Below are positions 1 through 6,535 of a DNA stretch of 10,157 nucleotides, piece after piece (position 1 is the first letter of the stretch; every line of letters begins with the position of its first letter). The stretch covers positions 1 through 10,157 of the forward strand of contig JBFMHD010000095.1 in assembly GCA_040752395.1 (NCBI GenBank), given 5' to 3'. This DNA is from JBFMHD01 sp040752395 [NCBI: Candidatus Hydrogenedentota bacterium]. Its GTDB lineage: Bacteria; JBFMHD01. The notes beneath the pieces were generated by a model that saw only the letters and a program-made list of their open reading frames with translations, had not been told where the DNA came from and made no database searches. The position numbers were made by a program, and so were the translations under genes.

Positions 1-16
1 CCAAAGCCTGCTGAAA

Positions 17-73
17 AGTCTTGAGTCTTGAGTCTCGAGTCCTGTTTTGACTCACGACTTGCGACTTTTGACT
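17..73. repeat. Symmetric heptad-spaced AGTC/GACT dyad repeat
   Basis: AGTC occurs at 17, 24, 31 and 38, exactly seven bases apart. Its complement GACT occurs at 49, 56, 63 and 70, again seven apart. The two sets are perfectly symmetric about base 45. As RNA or single-stranded DNA this would fold into a hairpin of four 4-bp stems separated by 3x3 internal loops. It is not a rho-independent terminator, because no GC-rich stem runs into a U-tract. It lies beyond the 3' end of the trp-linked operon. Its role is unknown; intergenic repeat-family members of this style are plausible. The positions are read directly from the sequence. Confidence 0.6.
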
Positions 74-241
74 CTTTTCATATCATCTTCAGTTTTTCAG
101 ACGTTGTGTAGAGCGCAAAAACGCAATAATCCAAGAACCCAATAGTGTAAAGTGCAACCCACGCTCATGAGTACTCCTGTGAAAAAGTTAATGAGTTCAA
201 GAGTTGAGGAATTAAAAAGTAAATATCATCTTCGTTTTAAG

Positions 242-723
242 CTACCATTTGCCTTTCTGTTCGTGTAAGATGCGCCAATTCTCAAGTGTAGCTATCTCAA
301 GATTTGCGGTCCTCAATCTCATACTTATCCAACCTGCTAAAGACAACGCTATACTCAAAGCGGTATAAGGCTCCACCGAAATAACTTTCTTATAATTCTC
401 GGTCGAAAATTTATATAGTAACGATTCGCGCGTAGTTAAAGCTGTGGCGCTGCGTGGATAACCATCAACAAGCGACATCTCACCAAAAAATTGGCCATGA
501 GCAAAAGTCGCAAGCGTCTTTTTGTTAAAGCCATCAATGAGTTTGTTAATCTTAACACCGCCATAAACAATTATATACATTCCATCCGAATCATCGCCCT
601 CCTCAAAAATAAATTCATCTTTCTTATAAACCTTTTTTCAAGATAGGGAACTATTATCTCAAGCTGTTCGTTGTTAAGATTCTCAAATAACGGATTGTTC
701 TTCAATAACTCTTTTAGTTTCAT
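242..723 (-). CDS. Stand-alone cyclic-nucleotide-binding domain protein, frameshifted
   Basis: The gene starts at ATG 723 and reads about 30 codons ([16 protein letters not shown]...), then leaves frame in a run of six A (plus-strand T 633-638). One extra A gives an uninterrupted 160-residue protein ending at TAG 242-244. The restored protein is a single Crp-type cNMP-binding domain. The phosphate-binding cassette is at residues 80-94, with FGEMSL and PRSAT. Glu82 and Arg91, the usual ribose- and phosphate-contacting residues, are both present. About 40 helical residues follow, with no DNA-binding HTH, so it is probably a receptor or regulatory module rather than a transcription factor. Its ATG overlaps the trpA stop as ATGA, which implies translational coupling. 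The break may be a sequencing error, a recent mutation or a slippage site. The domain call is firm; whether the protein is made is uncertain. Confidence 0.75.
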
Positions 724-1526
724 TTACCCATCTCAAGAGCTGCTCTGATAGAATAAATAAAATCCTCTATACTTTTTAATACTTTTTTCTCGCTTATGTC
801 AATCATATCTTCAATAATTTTTATTATTTTGCTCCCGACAATTATGCCGTCACAATATGGTATTATCTCTCGAACCTGCAATGGATTACTTATCCCGAAA
901 CCTACATAAACAGGTTTCTCCTTACTTAGAGATGTTAGTATATTTAAATTATCTTTTATATCAACGGGTAGTTTTTCTCTTATACCTGTTATGCCTTTCA
1001 CAGAAACATAATATATAAATCCAGTTGACAATTTAACAATAGTTTTGAACCTCTTTATCCCGCTTGCAGGTGTAGCTAAAAATATAGTATCAATCCTATC
1101 TTTTGCAAGATAACAATATTCGTCTGCTTCTTCAATTGGTAGATCAGGTATAATTAAACCTTTGATACCTGTCCGTATCGAGTCTTCTATAAATCTTTGC
1201 ATGCCACGTCTGTGAATAATGTTGTAGGATGTCATAATAACCACTGGTTTTTCTATAGAGTCCATAATTTTTTTACATAGGGTATATATTTTATTAGTAT
1301 TCATCCCTCTTTGAAGAGAACGAGCTATCGAATTTTGTATAACAGGTCCGTCAGCTACAGAGTCTGTAAAAGGTATGCCTATCTCAAATATATCAACATA
1401 CTTACTTAAAATTCTGGTAATTTTTAAAAATAGTTTTTCCTCTGGATCCCCGGCGCAAAGATATGTCACAAAAGCTTTTTTATTCATCTTTTTAATTTCT
1501 TGTAATTTATTGCCAAGTTCAGCCAT
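720..1526 (-). CDS. trpA: Tryptophan synthase alpha subunit
   Basis: This 268-residue protein has the usual family length. TrpA cleaves indole-3-glycerol phosphate to indole and glyceraldehyde-3-phosphate in the cytoplasmic alpha2beta2 complex, and the indole is channelled to TrpB. The signature [14 protein letters not shown] holds the two catalytic acids, Glu48 and Asp59 (Glu49 and Asp60 in the Salmonella enzyme). The conserved stretches LCAGDPE (23-29), [15 protein letters not shown] and GFGIS follow in the expected order. The usual Pro of F-S/T-D-P is Ser56 here, a mild deviation. The start ATG lies inside the end of trpB (8-bp overlap, ATGGCTGA), and the stop overlaps the next gene by ATGA. 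The three genes therefore look co-transcribed and coupled. Confidence 0.97.
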   Translation of the reverse strand: MAELGNKLQEIKKMNKKAFVTYLCAGDPEEKLFLKITRILSKYVDIFEIGIPFTDSVADGPVIQNSIARSLQRGMNTNKIYTLCKKIMDSIEKPVVIMTSYNIIHRRGMQRFIEDSIRTGIKGLIIPDLPIEEADEYCYLAKDRIDTIFLATPASGIKRFKTIVKLSTGFIYYVSVKGITGIREKLPVDIKDNLNILTSLSKEKPVYVGFGISNPLQVREIIPYCDGIIVGSKIIKIIEDMIDISEKKVLKSIEDFIYSIRAALEMGK

Positions 1527-2688
1527 AGTAATCCTTATATACTATATCTATATCTTTGTCACCTCTGCCAGAAAGATTAACTATTACAATACTTCCCTTT
1601 TTTAGTTTTAATTTAAAAAGATAAGCGATGGCATGAGCGCTCTCAAGCGCAGGCATTATACCCTCTTTCTCTGATAGATAACTAAAAGCATCTAATGTTT
1701 CTTTATCATTCACAGAATCAAATTTTATTCTATTGGTCTTTTTGAGGTACGAATGTTCAGGACCTATCGCGGGATAATCAAGTCCAGCTGATATAGAATG
1801 AGTCGGCAAAATCTGTCCCCACTCATCCTGAAGAATATATGTTCTGGTCCCGTGTAAAATACCTATGCTTCCGCCTTTAAATCTTGAAGCATGTTCCCCT
1901 GCTTTAAAGCCTCTGCCACCAGCCTCTATTCCATACATTTTTACATCTTTATCTTTAAGGAACGAATAAAACAAACCGATTGAATTACTCCCGCCACCAA
2001 CGCACGCTAATAAAACATCAGGCAGTCTCTTCTCTTTTTGAATTATCTGTTTTTTTGTTTCAATACCAATGATGCTTTGAAAATGTCGTATCATTAGTGG
2101 ATATGGGTGCGGCCCAAGTACAGAGCCTAATAAATAATAAGTATTATCAACATTAGCCATCCAATCTCTTAAAGCCTCTGTAATAGCATCTTTGAGTATT
2201 TTATTACCCGAAGAGACCGGTGTAACTTTAGCTCCTAAAAGTTCCATTCTAAAGACATTTAGTTTCTGTCTTTCTATATCACAGGTTCCCATATATACTT
2301 CACATTTTAATCCAAGCAAAGCACAGACAGTAGCTGTGGCAACACCGTGTTGTCCTGCGCCTGTCTCTGCTATAACCCTTGTTTTGCCCATTTTTTTAGC
2401 AAGGAGTGCCTGACCAAGAGCATTGTTAATCTTATGCGAGCCTGTATGACACAGATCCTCGCGTTTAAGATAAACCTTAAAACCTAAGTCTTTGCTTATA
2501 TTAGGGGCATAAGTAAGCGGTGTGGGTCTACCTGCATAATTATAAAATAAATTGTTAAGTTCTTTATTAAAAGACTTATCTTTTATAAAAAAATAAAAAC
2601 TCTTTTCTAATTCACAAACAGCTGGCATTAATGTTTCGGGTATAAACTTACCACCAAATTCATCAAAATAGCCATTAACCGGTCTCAT
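1519..2688 (-). CDS. trpB: Tryptophan synthase beta subunit
   Basis: This 389-residue PLP enzyme condenses indole with L-serine to give tryptophan; the length is typical of the TrpB1 type. The PLP lysine is Lys86 in [13 protein letters not shown], and the catalytic glutamate is Glu108 in AETGAGQHG. The phosphate-binding GGGSN loop ([10 protein letters not shown]) and the C-terminal SGRGDKD are intact. The N-terminus [17 protein letters not shown] is canonical, so ATG 2688 is secure. A GAGG ribosome site lies about 11 bases upstream. It is the first gene of the local operon. No other trp genes (trpC, trpF, trpD or trpE) are in the window, so the earlier steps are encoded elsewhere. Confidence 0.98.
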   Translation of the reverse strand: MRPVNGYFDEFGGKFIPETLMPAVCELEKSFYFFIKDKSFNKELNNLFYNYAGRPTPLTYAPNISKDLGFKVYLKREDLCHTGSHKINNALGQALLAKKMGKTRVIAETGAGQHGVATATVCALLGLKCEVYMGTCDIERQKLNVFRMELLGAKVTPVSSGNKILKDAITEALRDWMANVDNTYYLLGSVLGPHPYPLMIRHFQSIIGIETKKQIIQKEKRLPDVLLACVGGGSNSIGLFYSFLKDKDVKMYGIEAGGRGFKAGEHASRFKGGSIGILHGTRTYILQDEWGQILPTHSISAGLDYPAIGPEHSYLKKTNRIKFDSVNDKETLDAFSYLSEKEGIMPALESAHAIAYLFKLKLKKGSIVIVNLSGRGDKDIDIVYKDYYG

Positions 2689-2720
2689 TTTGTAATATCC
2701 TCAAGCTTCTACCCATTTAG

Positions 2721-2765
2721 AAAAAAAATAGGTCCTCTATCTCCTGAGTTCGGGTCTTGTGACCC
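2721..2765 (-). promoter_or_regulatory. Structured trpB leader, possible attenuator-like element
   Basis: On the minus strand the leader has a hairpin GGGTC-ACAA-GACCC (2765-2752). About 17 bases later comes GGACC (2735-2731), followed at once by TA and eight T (2728-2721). The first arm (GGTC) could pair either with its near partner or with the distal GACC beside the U-tract, a mutually exclusive arrangement of attenuator type. I see no Trp-rich leader peptide and no T-box core, and the stem next to the U-tract is weak. It is reported as a candidate only. Confidence 0.25.
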
Positions 2766-2863
2766 TCACTACTACTTTTAATCTTTGTGCCTCTGCGCCT
2801 ATCTATTGACTCCTGCAATTTTAATGGACGCAATCCCGTTATTTAAGCAGCAGTCAATAATAT

Positions 2864-2891
2864 ATAATATTTAATATATTGAACTAAACAA
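2864..2891 (-). promoter_or_regulatory. Candidate promoter for the trpBA operon
   Basis: On the minus strand TTGTTT (2891-2886) is followed after 16 bases by TATTAT (2869-2864), a fair sigma70-type match in an AT-rich stretch. It would leave a leader of about 170 bases before trpB. The region is so AT-rich that chance matches are likely. Confidence 0.3.
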
Positions 2892-2922
2892 GGATTATTT
2901 TATTAAGTTAATGTATGCTTCC

Positions 2923-2945
2923 CCAATCTCCAATGTTGAGGTTGG
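2923..2945. other. Small inverted repeat after the repeat-protein gene
   Basis: CCAATCTC (2923-2930) and GAGGTTGG (2938-2945) form an 8-bp inverted repeat with one T-G or C-A position and a 7-base loop. It starts 9 bases past the stop of the exported repeat protein. No U-run follows on either strand, so it is not a clear intrinsic terminator. It could be a 3'-end stabiliser. Confidence 0.25.
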
Positions 2946-2953
2946 TGGAATGA

Positions 2954-3340
2954 TTACTTTTCAACAGCAAGCTGTTTATCTCTCGGTCTTTTCAAACCTT
3001 TAGGAGCTGATGGTGTACCATATCCTTTCTTAACTTCTTTTTTAACCCAGTTTCTCTTAATCCCAATTTTTTTACCCCTGGTTACTTTTAACATCTCATC
3101 AGCTGGTCTTTCTAAACCCTGGGTAACGTCATACATTTCATAATCTTGTTGTGCATCTCTTTTAGCCCAGTTTCTTTGAGCCACATCCCTTGTTCCAAAA
3201 GCCTTGGAAGGTTGAGAATCAGAGGGTCTTTTTAAACCCTGAGTTACATCATACCTTTGAGTAGCATCTCTACCTGCTGCATATAATACTCCGTAAAGTA
3301 CAAAACCACCTGCAAGAACAATTGATACAAACCTTTTCAT
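2954..3340 (-). CDS. Small exported protein with 40-residue repeats
   Basis: This 128-residue protein is not recognised as a member of any family I know. Residues 1-22 form a clear signal peptide: MKRF, a hydrophobic core, then YAAG with likely cleavage near 22. The mature part repeats with an exact 40-residue period. GL-x-RP recurs at 35-39, 75-79 and 115-119; YDVTQGL at 30-36 and 70-76; RNW at 56-58 and 96-98. The similarity is visible in the DNA too, as a 120-bp period. The protein is very basic, without cysteines, and probably little folded. A strong AAAGGAGGT ribosome site fixes ATG 3340, and a candidate promoter lies at 3372-3399. It stands alone between trpB and a divergent gene. Export is well supported; function is unknown (envelope, pilus-associated or nucleic-acid-binding are open guesses). 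Confidence 0.8.
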   Translation of the reverse strand: MKRFVSIVLAGGFVLYGVLYAAGRDATQRYDVTQGLKRPSDSQPSKAFGTRDVAQRNWAKRDAQQDYEMYDVTQGLERPADEMLKVTRGKKIGIKRNWVKKEVKKGYGTPSAPKGLKRPRDKQLAVEK

Positions 3341-3371
3341 AAGATAACCTCCTTTATTATTTTATGATAAA

Positions 3372-3399
3372 AATTTATTGATTAATGATTTTCTGTCAA
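3372..3399 (-). promoter_or_regulatory. Promoter for the exported repeat protein
   Basis: On the minus strand a perfect TTGACA (3399-3394) is followed after 16 bases by TAAATT (3377-3372). Transcription would begin near 3366, giving a leader of about 25 bases that contains the strong ribosome site. A competing -10 could lie further downstream in the AT-rich stretch. Confidence 0.5.
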
Positions 3400-3460
3400 A
3401 TAAAATTTTCTTTATTTTTTGTTGAATTTAATGGATATTATAGTCTCAAGGTGTTTAAGT

Positions 3461-4189
3461 ATGAAGAAAGAACTTTTTTCTTTTTTGTGTGGTATAGAAG
3501 AATCTATACTTGGTGACATAATTATTATCAGTCCCTGTATCACTTTTTCTGATCTAAAAATTTTTTCAAAGAATATAACTTATAAATTTAGTGGTAATGT
3601 TTATCGTGGTTGTAATTTGAATATGGGCAGGAATAATATAACTTTTATTAAATCTCCTCAGGGTGCAACATTTATAGGCGATTTAATATTAAGTTTGAGT
3701 CGGAATAATTATAAAGCGATCATATTCTTTGGTTACGCAGGTCTTTTAAAAGATATAGCTGCGGGTACGTTATTTATAATAGATACTGCTTATAATGGTG
3801 AGGGTTTCAGCAGGTATATCTTATGTACTAAAACATTTGATGTAAAAATTCTTGATAATTACCATCCTGATCCAGAACTTAAAGAAAAAGCAAAACAAAT
3901 ATTTAAAGATGCTCTGGTTGGTTCCATATATACTACGGGTTCATTCTGTATGGAGTTTCTTAATCGTAAATTTATCAAAGCTGTAAAGGGTGGAAATATC
4001 GATTTAATTGATTTAGAGGTTTCAGCTTTTTATTCAGCTTGTGCTTATAAAAAATTAAAAAGTATAGGGTTTTGTTTAGCAACTGATAATGTCTTACAAC
4101 AAACGATATTAAAGATCGGTGTCTCTTATAAAGACCTTATCTTTTGTAAACAAAAGGCTTTCTTAAAAAAGATAGTCAATCTTATATAG
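3461..4189 (+). CDS. Nucleoside phosphorylase-like protein
   Basis: This protein of about 242 residues is a diverged member of the PNP/UDP phosphorylase-MTA/SAH nucleosidase superfamily, whose enzymes split the N-glycosidic bond of nucleosides. The order of motifs fits: an early strand GDIIIISP, a QGATFIGDLI helix region, the central Gly-rich IIFFGYAGLL (residues 88-96), GTLFIID, the VGSIYTTG strand, and IDLEVSAFYSA (Glu186), which matches the usual D-M-E nucleoside-ribose glutamate. CLATDN follows near 206-210. The substrate cannot be told. The start is uncertain. ATG 3461 has AAGGTG seven bases upstream and is preferred; ATG 3431 and TTG 3419 lie in frame but lack a ribosome site. The gene diverges from the exported repeat protein, and its last 8 bases overlap the 3' end of the cpaF-like gene on the other strand. 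Confidence 0.7.
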   Translation: MKKELFSFLCGIEESILGDIIIISPCITFSDLKIFSKNITYKFSGNVYRGCNLNMGRNNITFIKSPQGATFIGDLILSLSRNNYKAIIFFGYAGLLKDIAAGTLFIIDTAYNGEGFSRYILCTKTFDVKILDNYHPDPELKEKAKQIFKDALVGSIYTTGSFCMEFLNRKFIKAVKGGNIDLIDLEVSAFYSACAYKKLKSIGFCLATDNVLQQTILKIGVSYKDLIFCKQKAFLKKIVNLI

Positions 4190-5648
4190 TAATCTCAATG
4201 CCTCTGCGCTTGAGTTTCTCGATAAATGTTGGTTTATAACCGGTTGGTTGATGTCTCCCTAAAATTTTTCCATCGGCATCTATACCTGATTCAATAAATT
4301 GAAAGATATCATTGGTCTGGATTTCGCCTTTTTTGTTAATCCCGCCCACTTCTGTCACATAAGTTAGTTTACGAGTGCCGTCGGGTAGTCGTTCAATATG
4401 AACGATCAAATCAATTGCAGAAGAGATTTGTTTTCTTACAACAGCTAAAGGGACTTCTGAGACAGCCATCATTACCATAGCTTCAAGTCTTGTAAGCATA
4501 TCTTTTGGCGAATTAGCGTGTCCTGTAGATATGGAGCCGTCGTGGCCTGTGTTCATTGCCTGCAGCATATCATAAGCTTCGGCTCCGCGTACTTCTCCTA
4601 CAATGATTCTATCCGGTCTCATTCTTAAAGAATTTCTAACAAGTGTCCGAATAGAGATCTCCCCTTTATCTTCAATATTTGCGGGTCTTGTTTCCATTCT
4701 AACAACATGTTTGTGGTACTGCCACAATTTAAGTTCTGCAGAATCCTCAATTGTTATTATTCTCTCATCAGGCGGAATAAATGAGCCAAGTATATTTAAT
4801 AAGGTTGTTTTACCTGAGCCTGTACCACCTGAGACAATAATATTCAATCTGCCCCGAACACAGCAGCTTAAAAACGTTGCTATTGTTTCGTTGATACTAC
4901 CCCATTGTATTAGATTAAGCATCTGTATAGGTGTTTTAGAAAATTTTCTTATAGTAAGTAATGGTCCATCAAGTGCGATAGGTGATATAACAGCATTGAT
5001 TCGTGAGCCATCAGGTAATCGTGCATCGACCATCGGATTCGATTCGTCAATACGCTTTCCTAAAGGAGATATTATTCTTCTAATAATAGAGAGAAGATGT
5101 TCAGCATCATAAAATTCAAGTGGCGTCAGTTCTGATCTACCATTACGTTCAACGAAAATATTTTGGGGTCCATTAACCATTATCTCATTTATATTTTCAT
5201 CTCTCATCAACTGTTCAATGGGTCCAAGACCATAAATCTCATCTTCAAGATCTAATAGTAAATTATCCTTTTCTTCTTTTGAAAGACGGATCTTGTTATT
5301 AAATAAAAACTCATTTATAAGGAACAATATTTTCTCTTTCAAAAACGCTCTACGCTTGAATTCGGACATTTTTTCAATAAGATTATGTTCAAGATTTTCT
5401 ATAAGAGTATTTAATAAAGTTTTCTTGATTTCTAAAAACTTCCTCAATTCTTTTTTATGCGAGTCAAGATATTCATCTGTTGATGGTCGAGAGATATGAA
5501 TAAATGGTAGGGTTTCCTCTATCTCTTCTAATACTTTTAAACGTTCACCGGTATCAAGAGCAACAATATTCTCGATATCTTTCTTTTGGCTATCTTTCTG
5601 GAATATGCTTTTTTCAATATAAATATAACTTTTATCTTCAGAACTCAT
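4182..5648 (-). CDS. cpaF: CpaF/TadA-type secretion ATPase
   Basis: This is a 488-residue hexameric ATPase of the type II/IV secretion superfamily, CpaF/TadA branch, which powers Tad/Flp-type pilus assembly at the inner membrane. It has a charged helical N-terminal region (about 1-130) and the CpaF-type N-terminal domain (YGLGPIEQL, INEIMVNGP, DARLPDGSRINAV at about 139-220). Next come Walker A GGTGSGKTT (274-282), the Asp box ITIED (298-302), Walker B RIIVGEVRG (347-355) and the His box TGHDGSISTGHA (367-378). All key residues are present, so it should be active. Its ATG overlaps the STAS gene stop as ATGA. No pilin, TadB/C or secretin gene lies in the window, so the rest of the machine is elsewhere. 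The family is certain; the cpaF symbol is by family. Confidence 0.93.
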   Translation of the reverse strand: MSSEDKSYIYIEKSIFQKDSQKKDIENIVALDTGERLKVLEEIEETLPFIHISRPSTDEYLDSHKKELRKFLEIKKTLLNTLIENLEHNLIEKMSEFKRRAFLKEKILFLINEFLFNNKIRLSKEEKDNLLLDLEDEIYGLGPIEQLMRDENINEIMVNGPQNIFVERNGRSELTPLEFYDAEHLLSIIRRIISPLGKRIDESNPMVDARLPDGSRINAVISPIALDGPLLTIRKFSKTPIQMLNLIQWGSINETIATFLSCCVRGRLNIIVSGGTGSGKTTLLNILGSFIPPDERIITIEDSAELKLWQYHKHVVRMETRPANIEDKGEISIRTLVRNSLRMRPDRIIVGEVRGAEAYDMLQAMNTGHDGSISTGHANSPKDMLTRLEAMVMMAVSEVPLAVVRKQISSAIDLIVHIERLPDGTRKLTYVTEVGGINKKGEIQTNDIFQFIESGIDADGKILGRHQPTGYKPTFIEKLKRRGIEITI

Positions 5649-6031
5649 TTAAAGGCCTCAATCGCTTTTTGTTCGTTATTATATATATCAAATAATCTAT
5701 CGAGTCGTACATACTTAAAAATATTCATAATATGGTCGGGTATACAGACAAATTTTATATCTCCGCCTTTATTTACAACTGCTTTAAGATTTTTAATAAT
5801 AACACCTATACCGCTGCTATCAATATACCTTAAATTAGCCATATGAATTATTATGTTGAAGATATTATTCTTGATACATTTTTCAAGCTCTGTATGGAAA
5901 TACTCGTTATTTGTTAAATCAATTTCACCATCAAGATAAAATATTACTTTATCTCCTACCTCGCTTTTTTCAATTTTTATTCCTTTCTTCTTTACTACTA
6001 CTGTTCTCTGGCATCTAATCTCATAAACCAT
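5645..6031 (-). CDS. STAS-domain anti-sigma factor antagonist
   Basis: This 128-residue single STAS domain is of the SpoIIAA/RsbV type. Such proteins bind and release an anti-sigma kinase, and are switched by serine phosphorylation. YLDGEIDLTNNEYF near the N-terminus and the loop IDSSGIGVI are typical; Ser73 in the DSSG loop is the expected phospho-acceptor. The frame is open up to 6064, but ATG 6031 directly follows AAGGGGGGTGAGCAG, a strong ribosome site, and is preferred. No partner kinase (SpoIIAB/RsbW) or phosphatase is in the window. Its stop overlaps the cpaF start (ATGA), so the two are translationally coupled. A good promoter lies at 6091-6118. Control of, or response to, the secretion ATPase is an inference. 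Confidence 0.9.
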   Translation of the reverse strand: MVYEIRCQRTVVVKKKGIKIEKSEVGDKVIFYLDGEIDLTNNEYFHTELEKCIKNNIFNIIIHMANLRYIDSSGIGVIIKNLKAVVNKGGDIKFVCIPDHIMNIFKYVRLDRLFDIYNNEQKAIEAFK

Positions 6032-6090
6032 CTGCTCACCCCCCTTTGAAAAAATAAGAAACAAAAATTAAGTCTCTCTATTAATTTTTT

Positions 6091-6118
6091 ACTATATCAA
6101 ATTAAAAAAAGATGTCAA
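6091..6118 (-). promoter_or_regulatory. Promoter for STAS-cpaF
   Basis: On the minus strand a perfect TTGACA (6118-6113) is followed after 16 bases by TATAGT (6096-6091, 5 of 6 to consensus). The start would be near 6084, leaving a leader of about 50 bases ending in the strong ribosome site. Confidence 0.55.
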
Positions 6119-6265
6119 AGAAAAATATTTCCCCTCCAATAAAAAAGCAAAAAATAATCCTATAAAAAAATAGAAGAGTACGTTTTATTTAAAGATTTCT
6201 CCGGTCTGGTTGGATCAGAATAATAAATCAAGATGTGGTACTGGTATATGGAATTGTGATAATAT

Positions 6266-6294
6266 TTGACAGACGGCCAGAGATAAAATAAAAT
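6266..6294 (+). promoter_or_regulatory. Strong sigma70-type promoter before the DUF433 gene
   Basis: A perfect TTGACA (6266-6271) is followed after 17 bases by TAAAAT (6289-6294, 5 of 6). The start would be near 6301, only about 10 bases ahead of ATG 6311, which fits the absence of a Shine-Dalgarno there. The rest of the 6065-6310 gap is AT-rich, and I see no gene in it. Confidence 0.55.
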
Positions 6295-6310
6295 TATCTG
6301 TATTGATACA

Positions 6311-6535
6311 ATGCTATATAATGAACGAATCACAGTAAATCCTGATATAATGCCTGGAAAACCAGTAATAAAAGGAACCCGAATTACTGTTGAATTTATT
6401 TTAAAAAAATTGTCAGAAGGCATGACAATTCAAGAACTGATAGAAGCATATCAAACATTAAATTATGAAGACGTTCTGGCAGCTTTATCATACTCTGCTA
6501 ATGTGGTAGGCAAGGAGGAATTACTTGCAATTTAA
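6311..6535 (+). CDS. DUF433-family antitoxin
   Basis: This 74-residue protein has the DUF433 signature: ITVNPDIMPGKPVIKGTRITVEFILKKL, followed by EGMTIQELIEAY and the closing YEDVLAALSYSA helix. (The first stretch spans residues 7-34.) Members are small winged-HTH-like antitoxins, usually encoded directly before a DUF5615 PIN-like toxin. That is the case here: the toxin start overlaps its last codons, but the toxin is truncated. ATG 6311 is the only sensible start. It has no ribosome site and lies about 10 bases from the predicted transcription start, so initiation may be leaderless-like. Family call is strong; antitoxin activity is inferred from family and context. Confidence 0.88.
   Translation: MLYNERITVNPDIMPGKPVIKGTRITVEFILKKLSEGMTIQELIEAYQTLNYEDVLAALSYSANVVGKEELLAI

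Noticed and set aside
17-73. CRISPR-like or intrinsic terminator reading of the AGTC/GACT array
   Set aside because: The units are only 7 bases with no spacers, and there is no GC-rich stem plus U-tract.
1375-1605. Plus-strand open frame across the trpA/trpB junction
   Set aside because: It is antisense to conserved trpA and trpB ends, with no recognisable product.
2735-2825. Multiple GAG/UAG triplets in the trpB leader, suggesting TRAP binding
   Set aside because: The triplets are not spaced by the regular 2-3 bases TRAP needs, and no TRAP gene is seen. G-A-rich sequence gives such triplets by chance.
4603-5112. Plus-strand 169-residue open frame inside cpaF
   Set aside because: It lies wholly antisense to the conserved ATPase core including Walker A, has no family resemblance or ribosome site, and is explained as a shadow of codon structure.
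6031-6064. Longer start for the STAS protein
   Set aside because: The extra 11 codons lack a ribosome site, and the G-rich stretch they contain is itself the ribosome site for ATG 6031.
6160-6423. Minus-strand 87-residue open frame
   Set aside because: It overlaps the promoter and first half of the well-supported DUF433 gene, looks like translated AT-rich noncoding DNA, and has no ribosome site.
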